Shown here one piece after another: positions 51,502 through 60,382 of a stretch of 64,000 bases of DNA (its first letter is position 1; the number at the start of each line of letters is the position of its first letter). Made by a program: the position numbers and the translations under genes. This stretch comes from Streptomyces acidicola (GTDB taxonomy: Bacteria > Actinomycetota > Actinomycetes > Streptomycetales > Streptomycetaceae), in assembly GCF_009377235.1 (NCBI RefSeq), contig NZ_VMNX01000003.1:62001-126000 (forward strand). Reading direction: 5' to 3'. Below the pieces are notes generated by a model. That model made no database searches. It was not told the DNA's origin and saw only the letters and a list, made by a program, of their open reading frames with translations.

Positions 51502-51541
51502 GGGGACCCCGTTTGGCCCAAGCGCAGGAGGGGCTGGAGGA

Positions 51542-52495
51542 TCAGAACACCTGCGGGGCCGGAAAGTCCGTCCCTTCCGGAAGCCAGACCTTTGAGGCCC
51601 TGCCGGGCGGCCGGAAGCCCGCCCGCATGTACGACACCAGGTCCCGCAGCCCGGGGTGCCGGTTGTGCGAGTGCCAGACCAGGGACCAGGGATACGTCGG
51701 AGTGGGGGACGTGAGGGGGATCCGGCGCAGGGTCTCGTCCTCCGGCCAGGTGAGGCGGGTCTTCCGTCCTACGAAGGTGATCAGCGAGCTCGATGCGCCG
51801 ATCGTCTCCAGGAGTGACTCCGGGCCGAAGTTCGGGCCACTTGAGTCGATGACCAGGGAGAACGCCTCGCCGAACTCGCGGTAGAACTCGCCCCACTCAC
51901 TGCCGCCGACGATGCCGGGCATCCAGGCGGTGAAGGGACCCAGATCTCCGGGACCGAGCTGTTCGGCCCCAGCGAGCGGGTGCCGCGCACCGACGACGAC
52001 GTCCAGCCCCTCGAAGTGCACGAAAGCGCTCTTCAGCAGCGGGTCACGTTCCTCGACAGGGCTCCGCAGATACGCGAACGCCACGTCGATCTCGCCGTCC
52101 AGGAGCGCGCGGACAGCCGCGTCGGCCTTGGCGAGGGTCACCGTCTCCAGCGGGATGTCCGGGTGTGTGCGATGGAAGTCCCGCAGTATCTCGGCCGACG
52201 CGAGATGACTGCGCAGCACGTCGACCCTGAGGGGTTCCCCGGCGGTCCGTACCGACGCGACGGCCTGCCGCACCGCCATCAGGACGGCACGCGCGTGCGG
52301 GAGGAAGGACTCCCCGTGCCCGGTGAGGACGGCACCCGTGGGCACACGCCTGAACAGGGCGACACCGAGGTACGACTCAAGCGCCGCGATGCGTTTGGAC
52401 ACCGCCTGCTGGGTCACTCCGAGACGAGCGGCAGCATGCCGGAACTGTCCTTCTTCCGCCACGGCGACGAAGGCGCGCACGGACTCCAGATTCAC
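51542..52495 (-). CDS. LysR-family transcriptional regulator
   Basis: This 317-residue regulator has an N-terminal winged helix-turn-helix (NLESVRAFVAVAEEGQFRHAAARLGVTQQAVSKRIAALESYLGVALFRR) followed by a periplasmic-binding-like effector domain (LRVDVLRSHLASAEILRDFHRTHPDIPLETVTL). GTG 52495 is the family-typical start; the open frame upstream is not conserved-looking. It converges with the AraC gene. Its regulatory target is not obvious, since the 405 bp upstream hold no intact gene. Confidence 0.9.
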   Translation of the reverse strand: MNLESVRAFVAVAEEGQFRHAAARLGVTQQAVSKRIAALESYLGVALFRRVPTGAVLTGHGESFLPHARAVLMAVRQAVASVRTAGEPLRVDVLRSHLASAEILRDFHRTHPDIPLETVTLAKADAAVRALLDGEIDVAFAYLRSPVEERDPLLKSAFVHFEGLDVVVGARHPLAGAEQLGPGDLGPFTAWMPGIVGGSEWGEFYREFGEAFSLVIDSSGPNFGPESLLETIGASSSLITFVGRKTRLTWPEDETLRRIPLTSPTPTYPWSLVWHSHNRHPGLRDLVSYMRAGFRPPGRASKVWLPEGTDFPAPQVF

Positions 52496-52900
52496 CCGGG
52501 GGACGCTAGCACTCGACAACGATGGGTTGTACGGCGGTCTGCTCCCGTTGTTTGAAACCGCTGCGGGCGCCGGGCTTGGATGACGATCCCGACGACGAAT
52601 CCCGACGTCGAAATCTCCACGACGAATCCCGACGACGTGTCGCTGCGCGCGAACGGCACGTGCACATCTGATTCCAGAACCGACCCAGGAGCAGACGGTG
52701 CCCGAACCTTTCACGCACCTGCACGTCCACACCCAGGACGGTCTACCGTCTCGGTCATCGGGTCGACGCCCGGCCGGAGTTCTGGGCCGACCTCAAGGCC
52801 GCGGTGACGCTGACCCGGGTGACGTAAGTACGGACCCGGCCGGGAGTCACCCCGGCCGGGTCCGCGCGGGGCGCGCCCCCGCCTACAGCCGACTTCTCGC
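52496..52900 (+). other. Intergenic region with coding-like fragments
   Basis: This 405-bp stretch between the LysR and GH16 genes has no complete gene. Short coding-like pieces on the plus strand appear in different frames, for example EPFTHLHVHTQ at about 52700 and VYRLGHRVDARPEFWADLKAAVTLTR at about 52738-52823, ending TAA at 52827. They may be remains of a lost gene, normally the target of the LysR regulator. A GACGAATCCCGACG direct repeat lies near 52596-52635. Confidence 0.35.
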
Positions 52901-54289
52901 TCAGCGGCCGAAGTTGAACCAGTTCACGTTCACGAACTCCTGGGACTGACCGCTTGTGAACGTGAGGTAGACGTCATGGGTCCCGGTGACACCGCTGATG
53001 TTCGCCGGGACCGTGCGCCAGGACTGCCAGCCGCCCGTGTTGCCGATGGCGAAGCTGCCGAGGGGCGGGTTCGTACGGCTGTCCAGGCGGACCTCGACGA
53101 GGCCGCTGACGCCCGAGGGGGCGCCGCTGGCGACGCGGGCGTTGAACTGGGTGGCCGCCGTGGAGCCGAAGTTCACGCCCCGGTAGAGGGCCCAGTCGCC
53201 GTTCGCGAGGCCGCCGATGTTCTGGCCGCCGCCCGAGTCGGAGGTGGACTCGGTGCTCACGCCGGTCTGGCCGTCGTACGACTCGGCCTGGATGGCGCTG
53301 TACGCGTCACGGTTGCCGGTCGGCGGTGGGGTAGTGCCCCCGCCGGCCGACAGCACCTGGACGTAGTCGACGACCATGGGGTTGCCGGGCTGGGTGTCGC
53401 CGTCCAGGCCGCCGCCGAACGCGTCGGGGAAGCCGCCGCCCATCGCCACGTTCAGGATGATGAAGAAGCCGTGGTTGGTGGCGTTGGCCCAGGTCGTCGC
53501 GTCGACCTGGTTGGCGGTCACCGTGTGGTAGTTGTTGCCGTCGACGTAGAAACGGATCGCCTCCGGGCTCACCGACCGGTCCCACTCCATGCTGTAGGTG
53601 TGGAAGCCCGACTGGCACGTGGTGTTGGGACAGGCCGTGGAGTTGCCGATGCCGGTGCTCTCGTTGCACGGGCCGCCGGGGTTGGTGCCGCAGTGCATCG
53701 TGGACCACACGCGGTTGAGGCCCTGGACGTTCTCCATGATGTCCAGCTCGCCGATGCTCGGCCAGTTGTGGTAGTTGCCGCGGAAGGGCGCGCCCAGCAT
53801 CCAGAACGCGGGCCAGTAGCCCTCGGCCGCGACGCCGGTGACGTTCGGCATCTGGATACGGCCCTCCACGCGCAGCTTCCCGCCCGACGGGGGCTGGAAG
53901 TCGGTGCGGTTGGTCTCGATGCGGCCCGAGGTCCAGTTGCCGGCGGAGTCGCGCCGTGGGGTGATGCGGAGGTTGCCGTTGCCGTCGAGCGCGACGTTGT
54001 TGGTGCTGTTCGTCATCGTCTCGACCTCGCCGGTGCCCCAGTTGGCGGGGCCGCCCGGGTAGGAGGTGCCCGTAGCGTACTGCCAGTTGGAGGTGTTGAC
54101 GCCGGTGTTGGCCGGGCCGTCGAAGTCGTCGACGAAGACCTGGGTCCAGCCGGACGGCGGCGGGGGCGCGGACGCCTGCGCCGCCGAGGCACCGGCCGCG
54201 GCCAGGCTCAGCGCGCTGGCGAGGGCGAGGAGCGTGCGACGCAGGCGGCCCCGTCTGGGGGGTGCGGAAGGTGTGGGGGTTTTCCTCAT
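52901..54289 (-). CDS. Secreted GH16 endo-beta-1,3-glucanase with C-terminal CBM6-like module
   Basis: This 462-residue protein has a long Sec or Tat-like signal peptide (RRGRLRRTLLALASALSLAAAG, cleavage near ASA or AQA). The GH16 catalytic domain has the ExDxxE motif as E181-LDIM-E186 with upstream YWPAFWMLG and downstream MEWDRSVSPEAIRFYVDG. After a Gly/Thr/Pro linker, a CBM6-like module follows (YSAIQAESYDGQTGV, VNFGSTAATQFNARVASG, VYLTFTSGQ). It probably cuts laminarin or fungal beta-1,3-glucan. AAAGAGG precedes ATG 54289. A LacI-type palindrome 67 bp upstream suggests induction by sugar. Confidence 0.92.
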   Translation of the reverse strand: MRKTPTPSAPPRRGRLRRTLLALASALSLAAAGASAAQASAPPPPSGWTQVFVDDFDGPANTGVNTSNWQYATGTSYPGGPANWGTGEVETMTNSTNNVALDGNGNLRITPRRDSAGNWTSGRIETNRTDFQPPSGGKLRVEGRIQMPNVTGVAAEGYWPAFWMLGAPFRGNYHNWPSIGELDIMENVQGLNRVWSTMHCGTNPGGPCNESTGIGNSTACPNTTCQSGFHTYSMEWDRSVSPEAIRFYVDGNNYHTVTANQVDATTWANATNHGFFIILNVAMGGGFPDAFGGGLDGDTQPGNPMVVDYVQVLSAGGGTTPPPTGNRDAYSAIQAESYDGQTGVSTESTSDSGGGQNIGGLANGDWALYRGVNFGSTAATQFNARVASGAPSGVSGLVEVRLDSRTNPPLGSFAIGNTGGWQSWRTVPANISGVTGTHDVYLTFTSGQSQEFVNVNWFNFGR

Positions 54290-54356
54290 GAGTACCTCTT
54301 TGCGTACGGAGTGGGGTGCGCAGGTGCTGAGGCGAGCGCCCTGGGGAAGACCGTGC

Positions 54357-54372
54357 TTGAGAGCGCTCTCAA
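54357..54372. promoter_or_regulatory. LacI-family (CebR-like) operator before the glucanase gene
   Basis: TTGAGAGCGCTCTCAA is a perfect 16-bp palindrome with the GAGCGCTC core. It resembles the Streptomyces CebR box (TGGGAGCGCTCCCA, from memory). It is 67 bp before the glucanase start. The remaining 324 bp up to 54697 hold no other feature that I can see. Confidence 0.78.
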
Positions 54373-54696
54373 CGAGAGGTGTGGGGCCAATGTGCTCCCC
54401 GTTACTCGGGCCGTCAAGAGGTGAAGCGGCGAAAGTTCCTTGGGAGAGGGGCGAGTTCACACTCTGAAGGAGACGTCTCCGTACGGGAAGTGCGGTACGA
54501 GGCAGGCCGAAGCCGAAGCCGGGGCCGAGGCCGGTGCGCGGGGGCGGCCCGTTGTCGGCGGTACCGCCGGTGCCGGGCGGTGACGGATGATTTCCCTGTT
54601 GAGTCCAGCGTGTTGGGGGCTGGGAGGCTTTGCATCCGCACTGGTGGGTGCTCGGGCAGCGGCGCGGTGCGGCCTGAGCACCCTGGGACGTGCTGG

Positions 54697-55329
54697 TCAG
54701 CCGCCCTGACCGGCGCTCCCCATCGGGCCGACCTTCACCGGGGAGCCGGAACCGTCCGTGACGGGCAGGGTGGCGGCGCCCGGCCAGTCCAGGGTGACCG
54801 ACTTCGTCTCGTCCGGCGGGGTCACCACCAGTCCCGTAATGCGGACGCCGGAGCCGCCCGAGTCGTTGATCGGGTAGTTGATGCCGAAGGCCACCGACTC
54901 CCCGTCCTTGAGAACGCCCGGGGTGACCTCCTCACCACTGCGCTCCGCGGACAGCGACCCCGCGCTGGTCTTCAGGTCGACGCCCGCGTACCCGGAGATC
55001 GCGCAGTCCCGGCCGCCGCCGTTCGTCAGTTCCACCGCGACGGTGCCATCGGGGTCGCCGTCGACGGTGTGGTCGATCGCCTTGAACTTCAGCTCGCCGG
55101 TGCGGCACTTGCCGACCTCGCCGTTCTCGTTGGAGCCGGTCCCGGCGACCGTGCCCTGCCCGCCGCCCTGATCCGAACCGTCCGAGGCCGAACCGCCGCC
55201 CGAGGAGGCCGCGGTGGACGCGGACGACGGGTCGCTCTGCGCCGTGCCGCCATCGTCGTTCTGGCAGGCCGTGAGCGAGAGACCCGCGGCAACGGCCAGG
55301 GCGGCGAAGGTGAGCTTGCGAACGCGCAT
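54697..55329 (-). CDS. DUF4232 lipoprotein
   Basis: This 210-residue lipoprotein has a signal peptide with lipobox LTAC (Cys22 after LSL), a Ser/Gly-rich linker to about residue 70, and a DUF4232-type beta domain (CRTGELKFKAIDHTVDGDPDGTVAVELTNGGGRDCAISGYAGVDL with a likely disulfide). It should be anchored on the outer face of the membrane. The function is unknown. Its ATG is the first at 55329, after a purine-rich stretch. Confidence 0.85.
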   Translation of the reverse strand: MRVRKLTFAALAVAAGLSLTACQNDDGGTAQSDPSSASTAASSGGGSASDGSDQGGGQGTVAGTGSNENGEVGKCRTGELKFKAIDHTVDGDPDGTVAVELTNGGGRDCAISGYAGVDLKTSAGSLSAERSGEEVTPGVLKDGESVAFGINYPINDSGGSGVRITGLVVTPPDETKSVTLDWPGAATLPVTDGSGSPVKVGPMGSAGQGG

Positions 55330-55654
55330 TGTTTCTTCCTCAGCATCGGTTGGGGTGCCGGCTGCTCGGTACGAGTCGGTACGAGCGAGTATTTCCGATC
55401 ACCAGGACCGGCGAGGCCCGGCGAACCGTTCCGCCCAACCACCCCCTAATACATCCCCGTTACACGCACAGCCAGGCACAACGCCCACCACCACCGGGCA
55501 CATCCCGTCCGCACCCGCCCCTCCCGTGCCCTTCCCCTGCCGCCGTCCGGCGCGGGAAACGGCGCCCCCCGGGGCAGCCGCACGGCCGCACCGCGTAGTA
55601 CGCGAGCGCCGGTTCCGCCCCGGCGCGGCCGCGGCCGCGCGGACCTTACCGACG

Positions 55655-55740
55655 ACCTGTCCGACGCTCTCGGAGACTTGCCTGGCGGTACTCATCGGCG
55701 TATCCGGCGCGGGCAGGTCGACGCTCGCGCGTACGGGTGC
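55655..55740 (+). pseudogene. Possible remnant of a P-loop ATPase/kinase gene
   Basis: On the plus strand the short piece LAVLIGVSGAGRSTLAR reads like the first strand and Walker A loop (G-x4-G-x-S/T) of a small kinase such as polynucleotide kinase. It runs straight into the 3' end of the LysE gene, and no downstream domain follows. In the wider 417-bp gap (55330-55746) I find nothing else. Deletion of the rest of the gene would explain it. Confidence 0.35.
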
Positions 55741-55746
55741 TCCGGT

Positions 55747-56367
55747 TCAGGTCTGGGAGGTGGCCACCTTGACGCCGAACCCGATCAGGACGACACCTGT
55801 GATGCGGTCCATGGTGCGCCGTACGGCAGCCTTCTCGAAGAAGCCCCGGGCCTTGGCCAGCACCAGCACGTAGCTGCCGAGCCAGACGAGCGTCAGGGCC
55901 GCGTGGACCAGGACCAGCAGAGCCATCCCCATATGCGGCGGGAAACCGGACGGCGCGAGCGTGGGCAGCAAGCCCGTGTAGAAGACGGCGATCTTCGGAT
56001 TGAATACGTCGCTGATCAGCCCTGTGCGCCACGGGTTGCCGGATGAGGGCGGGGCGCTCGCCCCCGAAGCCACCGAACGGCTGCGTCGGCTCTGCAGCAG
56101 TGCCTGCACACCCAGGAAGCCGAGGTAGGCGGCACCGGCGAGCTTGACGATCATGTAGGCCGTGGCAGACGCCGCCAGGACGGCCGCCAGGCCGACCACG
56201 GTGAGCACACCCCAGATGAGCAGTCCCGCCGTGATGCCCCCGACCGTGCGCAGGCCGTCCTGCCGGCCGGACGCGATGGCCCGCTTCGTCACCACGGCCA
56301 TGTCCGGACCGGGAACGATGGTCAGGACGGCGAGCACACCCGTGGCCGCGAGGAGCTGAACGAACAT
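55747..56367 (-). CDS. LysE/RhtB-family amino-acid exporter
   Basis: This 206-residue protein has six predicted membrane segments. It shows the family start LTIVPGPDMAVVTKRAIASGRQDGLRTVGGITAGLLIWG and a middle FNPKIAVFYTGLLPTL. LysE/RhtB members export basic or hydrophobic amino acids, or homoserine lactones. I use ATG 56367; the open frame upstream lacks family features. The substrate is unknown. Confidence 0.9.
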   Translation of the reverse strand: MFVQLLAATGVLAVLTIVPGPDMAVVTKRAIASGRQDGLRTVGGITAGLLIWGVLTVVGLAAVLAASATAYMIVKLAGAAYLGFLGVQALLQSRRSRSVASGASAPPSSGNPWRTGLISDVFNPKIAVFYTGLLPTLAPSGFPPHMGMALLVLVHAALTLVWLGSYVLVLAKARGFFEKAAVRRTMDRITGVVLIGFGVKVATSQT

Positions 56368-56585
56368 GGGCTCAGTCTCGCACCCCGGATCGCCTCGCCC
56401 GACGTATCCTCGCGTCCACCCCTGCTCGATCCACTTCAACATGTCGATCCAGCAGGGAAGGGTCGGTGGGCGACCGGACGGCGCGTCACCCGCGCGCAGG
56501 GGTCCTGACAGGGCGTGGACGATCTCGTGCGAAGATCACTCCTGGTCCAGGGAACCAGAACCCGGGATTCCCCCTCTCTAGGGTC

Positions 56586-56627
56586 GGGTGCCGCCCGAAG
56601 CTCCCCCCGAGGTTGCGGGCGGCACCC
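56586..56627. other. 12-bp hairpin in the region upstream of the sulfatase
   Basis: GGGTGCCGCCCG (56586-56597) pairs perfectly with CGGGCGGCACCC (56616-56627) across an 18-base loop. It lies in the 364-bp gap between the divergent LysE and sulfatase genes, 104 bp before the sulfatase start. It could be a leader structure. The rest of the gap shows no gene. Confidence 0.5.
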
Positions 56628-56731
56628 GGTGACCTGCAACAAGGTGTTCATGCCCTGTGCATGGTCCTGCACGGAGAGTCCCCTTGATCATCGGTTTACG
56701 ACCAGCAACAGCCCACCGACAGGAGTTCCGC

Positions 56732-58522
56732 ATGCCCAGCCGCCGCCGTTTTCTCGCCGGGTCCGCCGCCCTCGGCGTGGCCGGAGCGGCGGCCGGGTGT
56801 TCCGCGGGCAAGGAGGCCGGGCGCGGAGACGCTCCGTCGGCCGGCCGGCCGTCCCCTTCGGTCGTGCCCGCCGCGCAGCCCAAGGGGCAGCGGCTCAACT
56901 TCGTGGTGGTCCTCGCGGACGACCTCGGCTGGGGCGAACTCGGCAGTTACGGGCAGAAGCTGATCCACACGCCCCGTCTCGACGCCCTCGCCGCCGAGGG
57001 ACTGCGGTTCACCGACGCGTACGCCGCCGCCCCCGTCTGCGCGCCCTCACGCTGCTCCCTGCTCACCGGACTGCACAGCGGCCACGCGACCGTGCGCGAG
57101 AACCCGTGGGGCGCCGGAGGCCAGGCCGGCCTCACCGAGCAGGACTTCACCTTCGCGGAGGCACTGCGGGCCTGCGGCTACCGCACCGGCCTCATCGGTA
57201 AGTGGGGCTTCGGCCCCGAGCAACCGGACCAGCCGAGCCACCCCAACTCCCGGGGCTTCGAGGAGTTCTACGGCTACTTGACACACGGCCACGCCCACGA
57301 CTATTTCCCCGACTACCTCTGGGACAACGGCACCCGGCAGGAGATCCCCGCGAACCGGGACGGCGCCCGCGAGGTGTACGCGCCCGACCTCATCCAGCAG
57401 CGCTCGCTCGACTTCATCGACACGCACAAGAACGAGCCGTTCCTGCTCTACCTCGCGCCGACCGTCCCCCACGCCCCCAGCGTCGACCCGGACCTCGGCC
57501 GGTACGCGGAGGCCCCCTGGACCCGCCCCAACAAGGCGCACGCCGCCCAGGTCACATCCTTCGACACCCTCGTCGGCAGCGTCGTCGACCGGCTCACCGA
57601 GCATGGTCTCGCCGAGCGCACACTCATCCTCGTCACCAGCGACAACGGCCCGCACGAGGAGGGCGGTACCGACCCCGACCTGTTCGACGGCAACGGCCCG
57701 CTGCGCGGCTACAAGCGCAACCTGTACGAGGGAGGCATCCGCGTCCCGCTCATCGCCTGGTCGAAGGGCCGTGTCCGGGCCGGGACCACCGACCGGCCGA
57801 CCCCGCTGATCGACCTCCTGCCGACCTTGGCGGACCTCGCGGGCGCACCCGTCCCCACCGACATCGACGGCCTCTCGCTCGCACCGCTGCTGCTCGGCGC
57901 CCGGAAGACCGCCCATGCCCCCTATCACGATCACCTGTACTTCTACCGCAACCACAGCGGCGGCTCCCCGCGCGCCAACGCCGTCGACGGCGGCCGGATA
58001 CGGCGCCTGTCCGAGGCCGTGCGTCGCGGCGACTTCAAGGCCGTGCGGTTCGCGCCCGGTCAGGACCGGCGGGCACCGGAAGACCGCTGGCAGGTCGAGC
58101 TGTACGACCTCGCCAAGGACCCCGGAGAGCAGGACGACCTCGCGGCGGCACGGCCCGGTGAGGCCGACGCCCTGGTCCGCCTCATGCATGAGTCGTGGGC
58201 CGACATCTACGAGCGCAAGCCGTTCGGCGTCACCCTCGAAGTGACCCGGCAGGGCACGGAGTTCCTCGTGACCGCCACCCTCGCCAACGGTTCCGCCCGG
58301 CCCTGGACTGCCGCCGGGCTCGTCCTCCAGGCGCCCGGCCGCTGGCAGGTGCGCTCGCTGGGCCCGGCGACCGAGGACCGCGTCCCTGCGGGCGGCCGGC
58401 TCACCGCCCGCTGGACGGTCACGCCCTCCGCGGGCGCCAAACGCGGCCGGCTCACCTGCCGGGGCACGGCCACGCACGCGGGGATGCCGGTGGCGTACGC
58501 GGCGCAGGCGGTCGCGCAGTAG
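56732..58522 (+). CDS. Tat-exported sulfatase lipoprotein (formylglycine type)
   Basis: This 596-residue arylsulfatase-family enzyme has a twin-arginine motif SRRRFLAG and a possible lipobox AAGC. The active-site C103-A-P-S-R sequence, made into formylglycine, lies in APVCAPSRCSLLTGLHSGH, after NFVVVLADDLGWGELG with the metal Asp pair. Further along, VTSDNGPHEEGG gives the remaining metal ligands. It would hydrolyse a sulfate ester outside the cytoplasm. AGGAG precedes ATG 56732. The last 110 residues form a beta-rich tail. Confidence 0.92.
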   Translation: MPSRRRFLAGSAALGVAGAAAGCSAGKEAGRGDAPSAGRPSPSVVPAAQPKGQRLNFVVVLADDLGWGELGSYGQKLIHTPRLDALAAEGLRFTDAYAAAPVCAPSRCSLLTGLHSGHATVRENPWGAGGQAGLTEQDFTFAEALRACGYRTGLIGKWGFGPEQPDQPSHPNSRGFEEFYGYLTHGHAHDYFPDYLWDNGTRQEIPANRDGAREVYAPDLIQQRSLDFIDTHKNEPFLLYLAPTVPHAPSVDPDLGRYAEAPWTRPNKAHAAQVTSFDTLVGSVVDRLTEHGLAERTLILVTSDNGPHEEGGTDPDLFDGNGPLRGYKRNLYEGGIRVPLIAWSKGRVRAGTTDRPTPLIDLLPTLADLAGAPVPTDIDGLSLAPLLLGARKTAHAPYHDHLYFYRNHSGGSPRANAVDGGRIRRLSEAVRRGDFKAVRFAPGQDRRAPEDRWQVELYDLAKDPGEQDDLAAARPGEADALVRLMHESWADIYERKPFGVTLEVTRQGTEFLVTATLANGSARPWTAAGLVLQAPGRWQVRSLGPATEDRVPAGGRLTARWTVTPSAGAKRGRLTCRGTATHAGMPVAYAAQAVAQ

Positions 58523-58564
58523 ACGCAGGCTGTGCCGGTATGCGGCTCCGCCGTGTGGACCGGG

Positions 58565-59413
58565 TCAGCTCCCTGTCCCCGGCTGCCACCCCAGCGCCCG
58601 GGAGATGCCCCGCGCCGCCAGCCGAACCGCCGGGATCAGCGCCGGGACCTGCGCGTCGGCCTTGGGTACGACCACCGACACGGCCGCGACGACCGTGCTG
58701 TCCCGGCCGCGGACCGGGGCAGCCACCGAGAGGGCGTCGTCCGTGACCTGGCGGCTGCTCACGGCGGCGCCCGTGCGCCGGACCTCGGCCAGGACGCGTC
58801 GCAGGCGCGCTCCGTCGGTGATGGTGTACTGCGTGAACGCGGTCAACGGCCCCGCGCAGTACTCCTCCTGGGAGGCCGGATCGCTGTGCGCGAGCAGGGC
58901 GAGACCGACGCCCGTGGCGTGCAGCGGCCAGCGGGCGCCCACACGGATGTGGACGCCGACCGCCGAGCGGCCGGACAGCCACTCGGTGTAGACGACCTCG
59001 CCGCCGTCCCGCACCGCCAGCTGCACGTTCTCGTGTGTCGCCTCGTACAGGTCCTCCAGGTACGGCAGCGCGATCTGCCGCAGCGCCAGCCCGCGCGGGG
59101 CGAGGGCGGCGATCTCCCAGAGCCGTAGCCCCACGTGGTAGACGCCGGAGCCGTCGCGCTCCAGGGCGCCCCACTCGGTGAGCGCGCCGACCAGCCGGTG
59201 CGTCGTGGTGAGCGTGAGTCCGGACCGGCGGCTTATGTCGGTGAGGCACAGCGCGGGATGCTCGTGGTCGAAGGCGGCGAGCACGGCGAGCAGCCGACCG
59301 GGCGCGGACCGCGCGGACGAGGGGGAGGGTGGCGCGGACGAAGGGGACGACGGCGCGGACGGTGGCGGCGGAGGCGGTGTCGGAGACGGGACGGTGTCGG
59401 CGGTCATCGGCAT
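58565..59413 (-). CDS. IclR-family regulator
   Basis: This 282-residue regulator has a disordered Pro/Ser-rich N-terminus, a winged helix (LCLTDISRRSGLTLTTTHRLVGALTEWGALERDGSGVYHVGLRLWEIA) and a GAF-like IclR effector domain (HIRVGARWPLHATGVGLALLAH and a C-terminal SVAAPVRGRDSTVVAAVSVVVP). It is convergent with the sulfatase gene. The target genes are unknown. Confidence 0.9.
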   Translation of the reverse strand: MPMTADTVPSPTPPPPPPSAPSSPSSAPPSPSSARSAPGRLLAVLAAFDHEHPALCLTDISRRSGLTLTTTHRLVGALTEWGALERDGSGVYHVGLRLWEIAALAPRGLALRQIALPYLEDLYEATHENVQLAVRDGGEVVYTEWLSGRSAVGVHIRVGARWPLHATGVGLALLAHSDPASQEEYCAGPLTAFTQYTITDGARLRRVLAEVRRTGAAVSSRQVTDDALSVAAPVRGRDSTVVAAVSVVVPKADAQVPALIPAVRLAARGISRALGWQPGTGS

Positions 59414-59436
59414 GGCATCGGCTCTGTCTCTGCTCG

Positions 59437-59510
59437 GGCCGGCTCCCTGCGCGGGCCGGCTCCCTGCGCGGGCCGGCTCCCTGCGCGGGCCGGCTCCCTG
59501 CGCGGGCCGG
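59437..59510 (+). repeat. 17-bp tandem repeat between the IclR and MarR genes
   Basis: GGCCGGCTCCCTGCGCG occurs four times in perfect succession from 59437 to 59504, followed by a partial fifth unit. It lies upstream of the IclR gene. Confidence 0.9.
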
Positions 59511-59527
59511 TTCTCGGCTCGGTCGGC

Positions 59528-60061
59528 TCAGCTCAGTTGGGTCTCGGCGACCTTGCGCAGCAGAGTGTGCAGGGTGTCCCGCTCGGCCGGATCGAGGCCC
59601 TGGAGCAGGGTGTTCGCGACGCGCAGCCCGGCCTCGTCGGTGTCGCGGAGGAAGGCCCGCCCCTTGGGCGTGAGCACCACGATGCGGCTGCGGCGGTCGT
59701 CGGGCGACGGGCGCCGCTCGGCGAACCCGAGCTTCTCCAGATCGTCCACGAGCCCGACGATCGCACTCGGGTCGTAGCCCAGCCGAGAGCTCAGCTCGCG
59801 CTGCAACGCGCCCTCCGAGGTGGCCAGGAACCGCAGCAGCGCGTAGTGGCGCAGCCGCAGCCCCGACTCCTGAAGGAACGCGTTGAACAACTGCCCCGAC
59901 CGCAGGCCCAGCCGGTACAGCAGGTACCCCGTGTCCGTGTGCAGCGTGCGCATCCACGGCTCCTGTGCGTCGATGAGGGCGGGGCCCACGGCCTTGTCGG
60001 TGGCGTGCTGCTGGCCGGCGATGACTGGCTCCCTGGGCCGGGCCCCGGCGGGGCGGTTCAT
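59528..60061 (-). CDS. MarR-family regulator
   Basis: This 177-residue protein has the MarR winged helix (SGLRLRHYALLRFLATSEGALQRELSSRLGYDPSAIVGLVDDLEKLGFAERRPSPDDRRSRIVVLTPKG). GAAGGCGG precedes ATG 60061. It is divergent from the acyl-CoA ligase across 321 bp that include a candidate operator, so it may control that gene or itself. Confidence 0.9.
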   Translation of the reverse strand: MNRPAGARPREPVIAGQQHATDKAVGPALIDAQEPWMRTLHTDTGYLLYRLGLRSGQLFNAFLQESGLRLRHYALLRFLATSEGALQRELSSRLGYDPSAIVGLVDDLEKLGFAERRPSPDDRRSRIVVLTPKGRAFLRDTDEAGLRVANTLLQGLDPAERDTLHTLLRKVAETQLS

Positions 60062-60085
60062 ACGTCCGCCTTCAGCATGCCGCAC

Positions 60086-60113
60086 CCTGGATACGGCAAC
60101 AACTATTGACGAC
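60086..60113. promoter_or_regulatory. Candidate MarR operator
   Basis: An AT-rich stretch near 60088-60113 contains CAACAACTATTG and CAACAATGATTG in direct order and the imperfect palindrome ATTGACGACAACAAT. It sits about 30 bp before the MarR start, in otherwise GC-rich DNA, as expected for an autoregulatory site. Confidence 0.45.
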
Positions 60114-60139
60114 AACAATGATTGCCCTTGGCTTCGCTC

Positions 60140-60344
60140 CCGTAGTCGTAGCCGTAGCCGCAGGTTGGGGCGAGGACTTCGGTACCCCGGAGGGCGACAA
60201 GGTGGCACTCTGGTCGCAGCCGCGGGAGGTCAAGACGGCGTACGCGAACGGGGGCTGGACCCCGGAGGCGTGATGAACCCCGCCAACCTCGCCCACCCCG
60301 GCATCAACCCCGGCGAGCGAGTGCTCGGGCCGGCGCAACCGTAA
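60140..60344 (+). pseudogene. Frameshifted remnant of an unidentified gene
   Basis: The plus strand reads WGEDFGTPEGDKVALWSQP, then VKTAYANGGWTPEA and a double stop. One base shift restores VMNPANLAHPGINPGERVLG and then a TAA at about 60342. This looks like the end of a protein with a single-base deletion. I do not recognise it. No 5' part is present, because the MarR promoter region takes its place. Confidence 0.4.
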
Positions 60345-60382
60345 GGGACACCCCATGTGCAAGGACGGACAGGGGCAGACAG

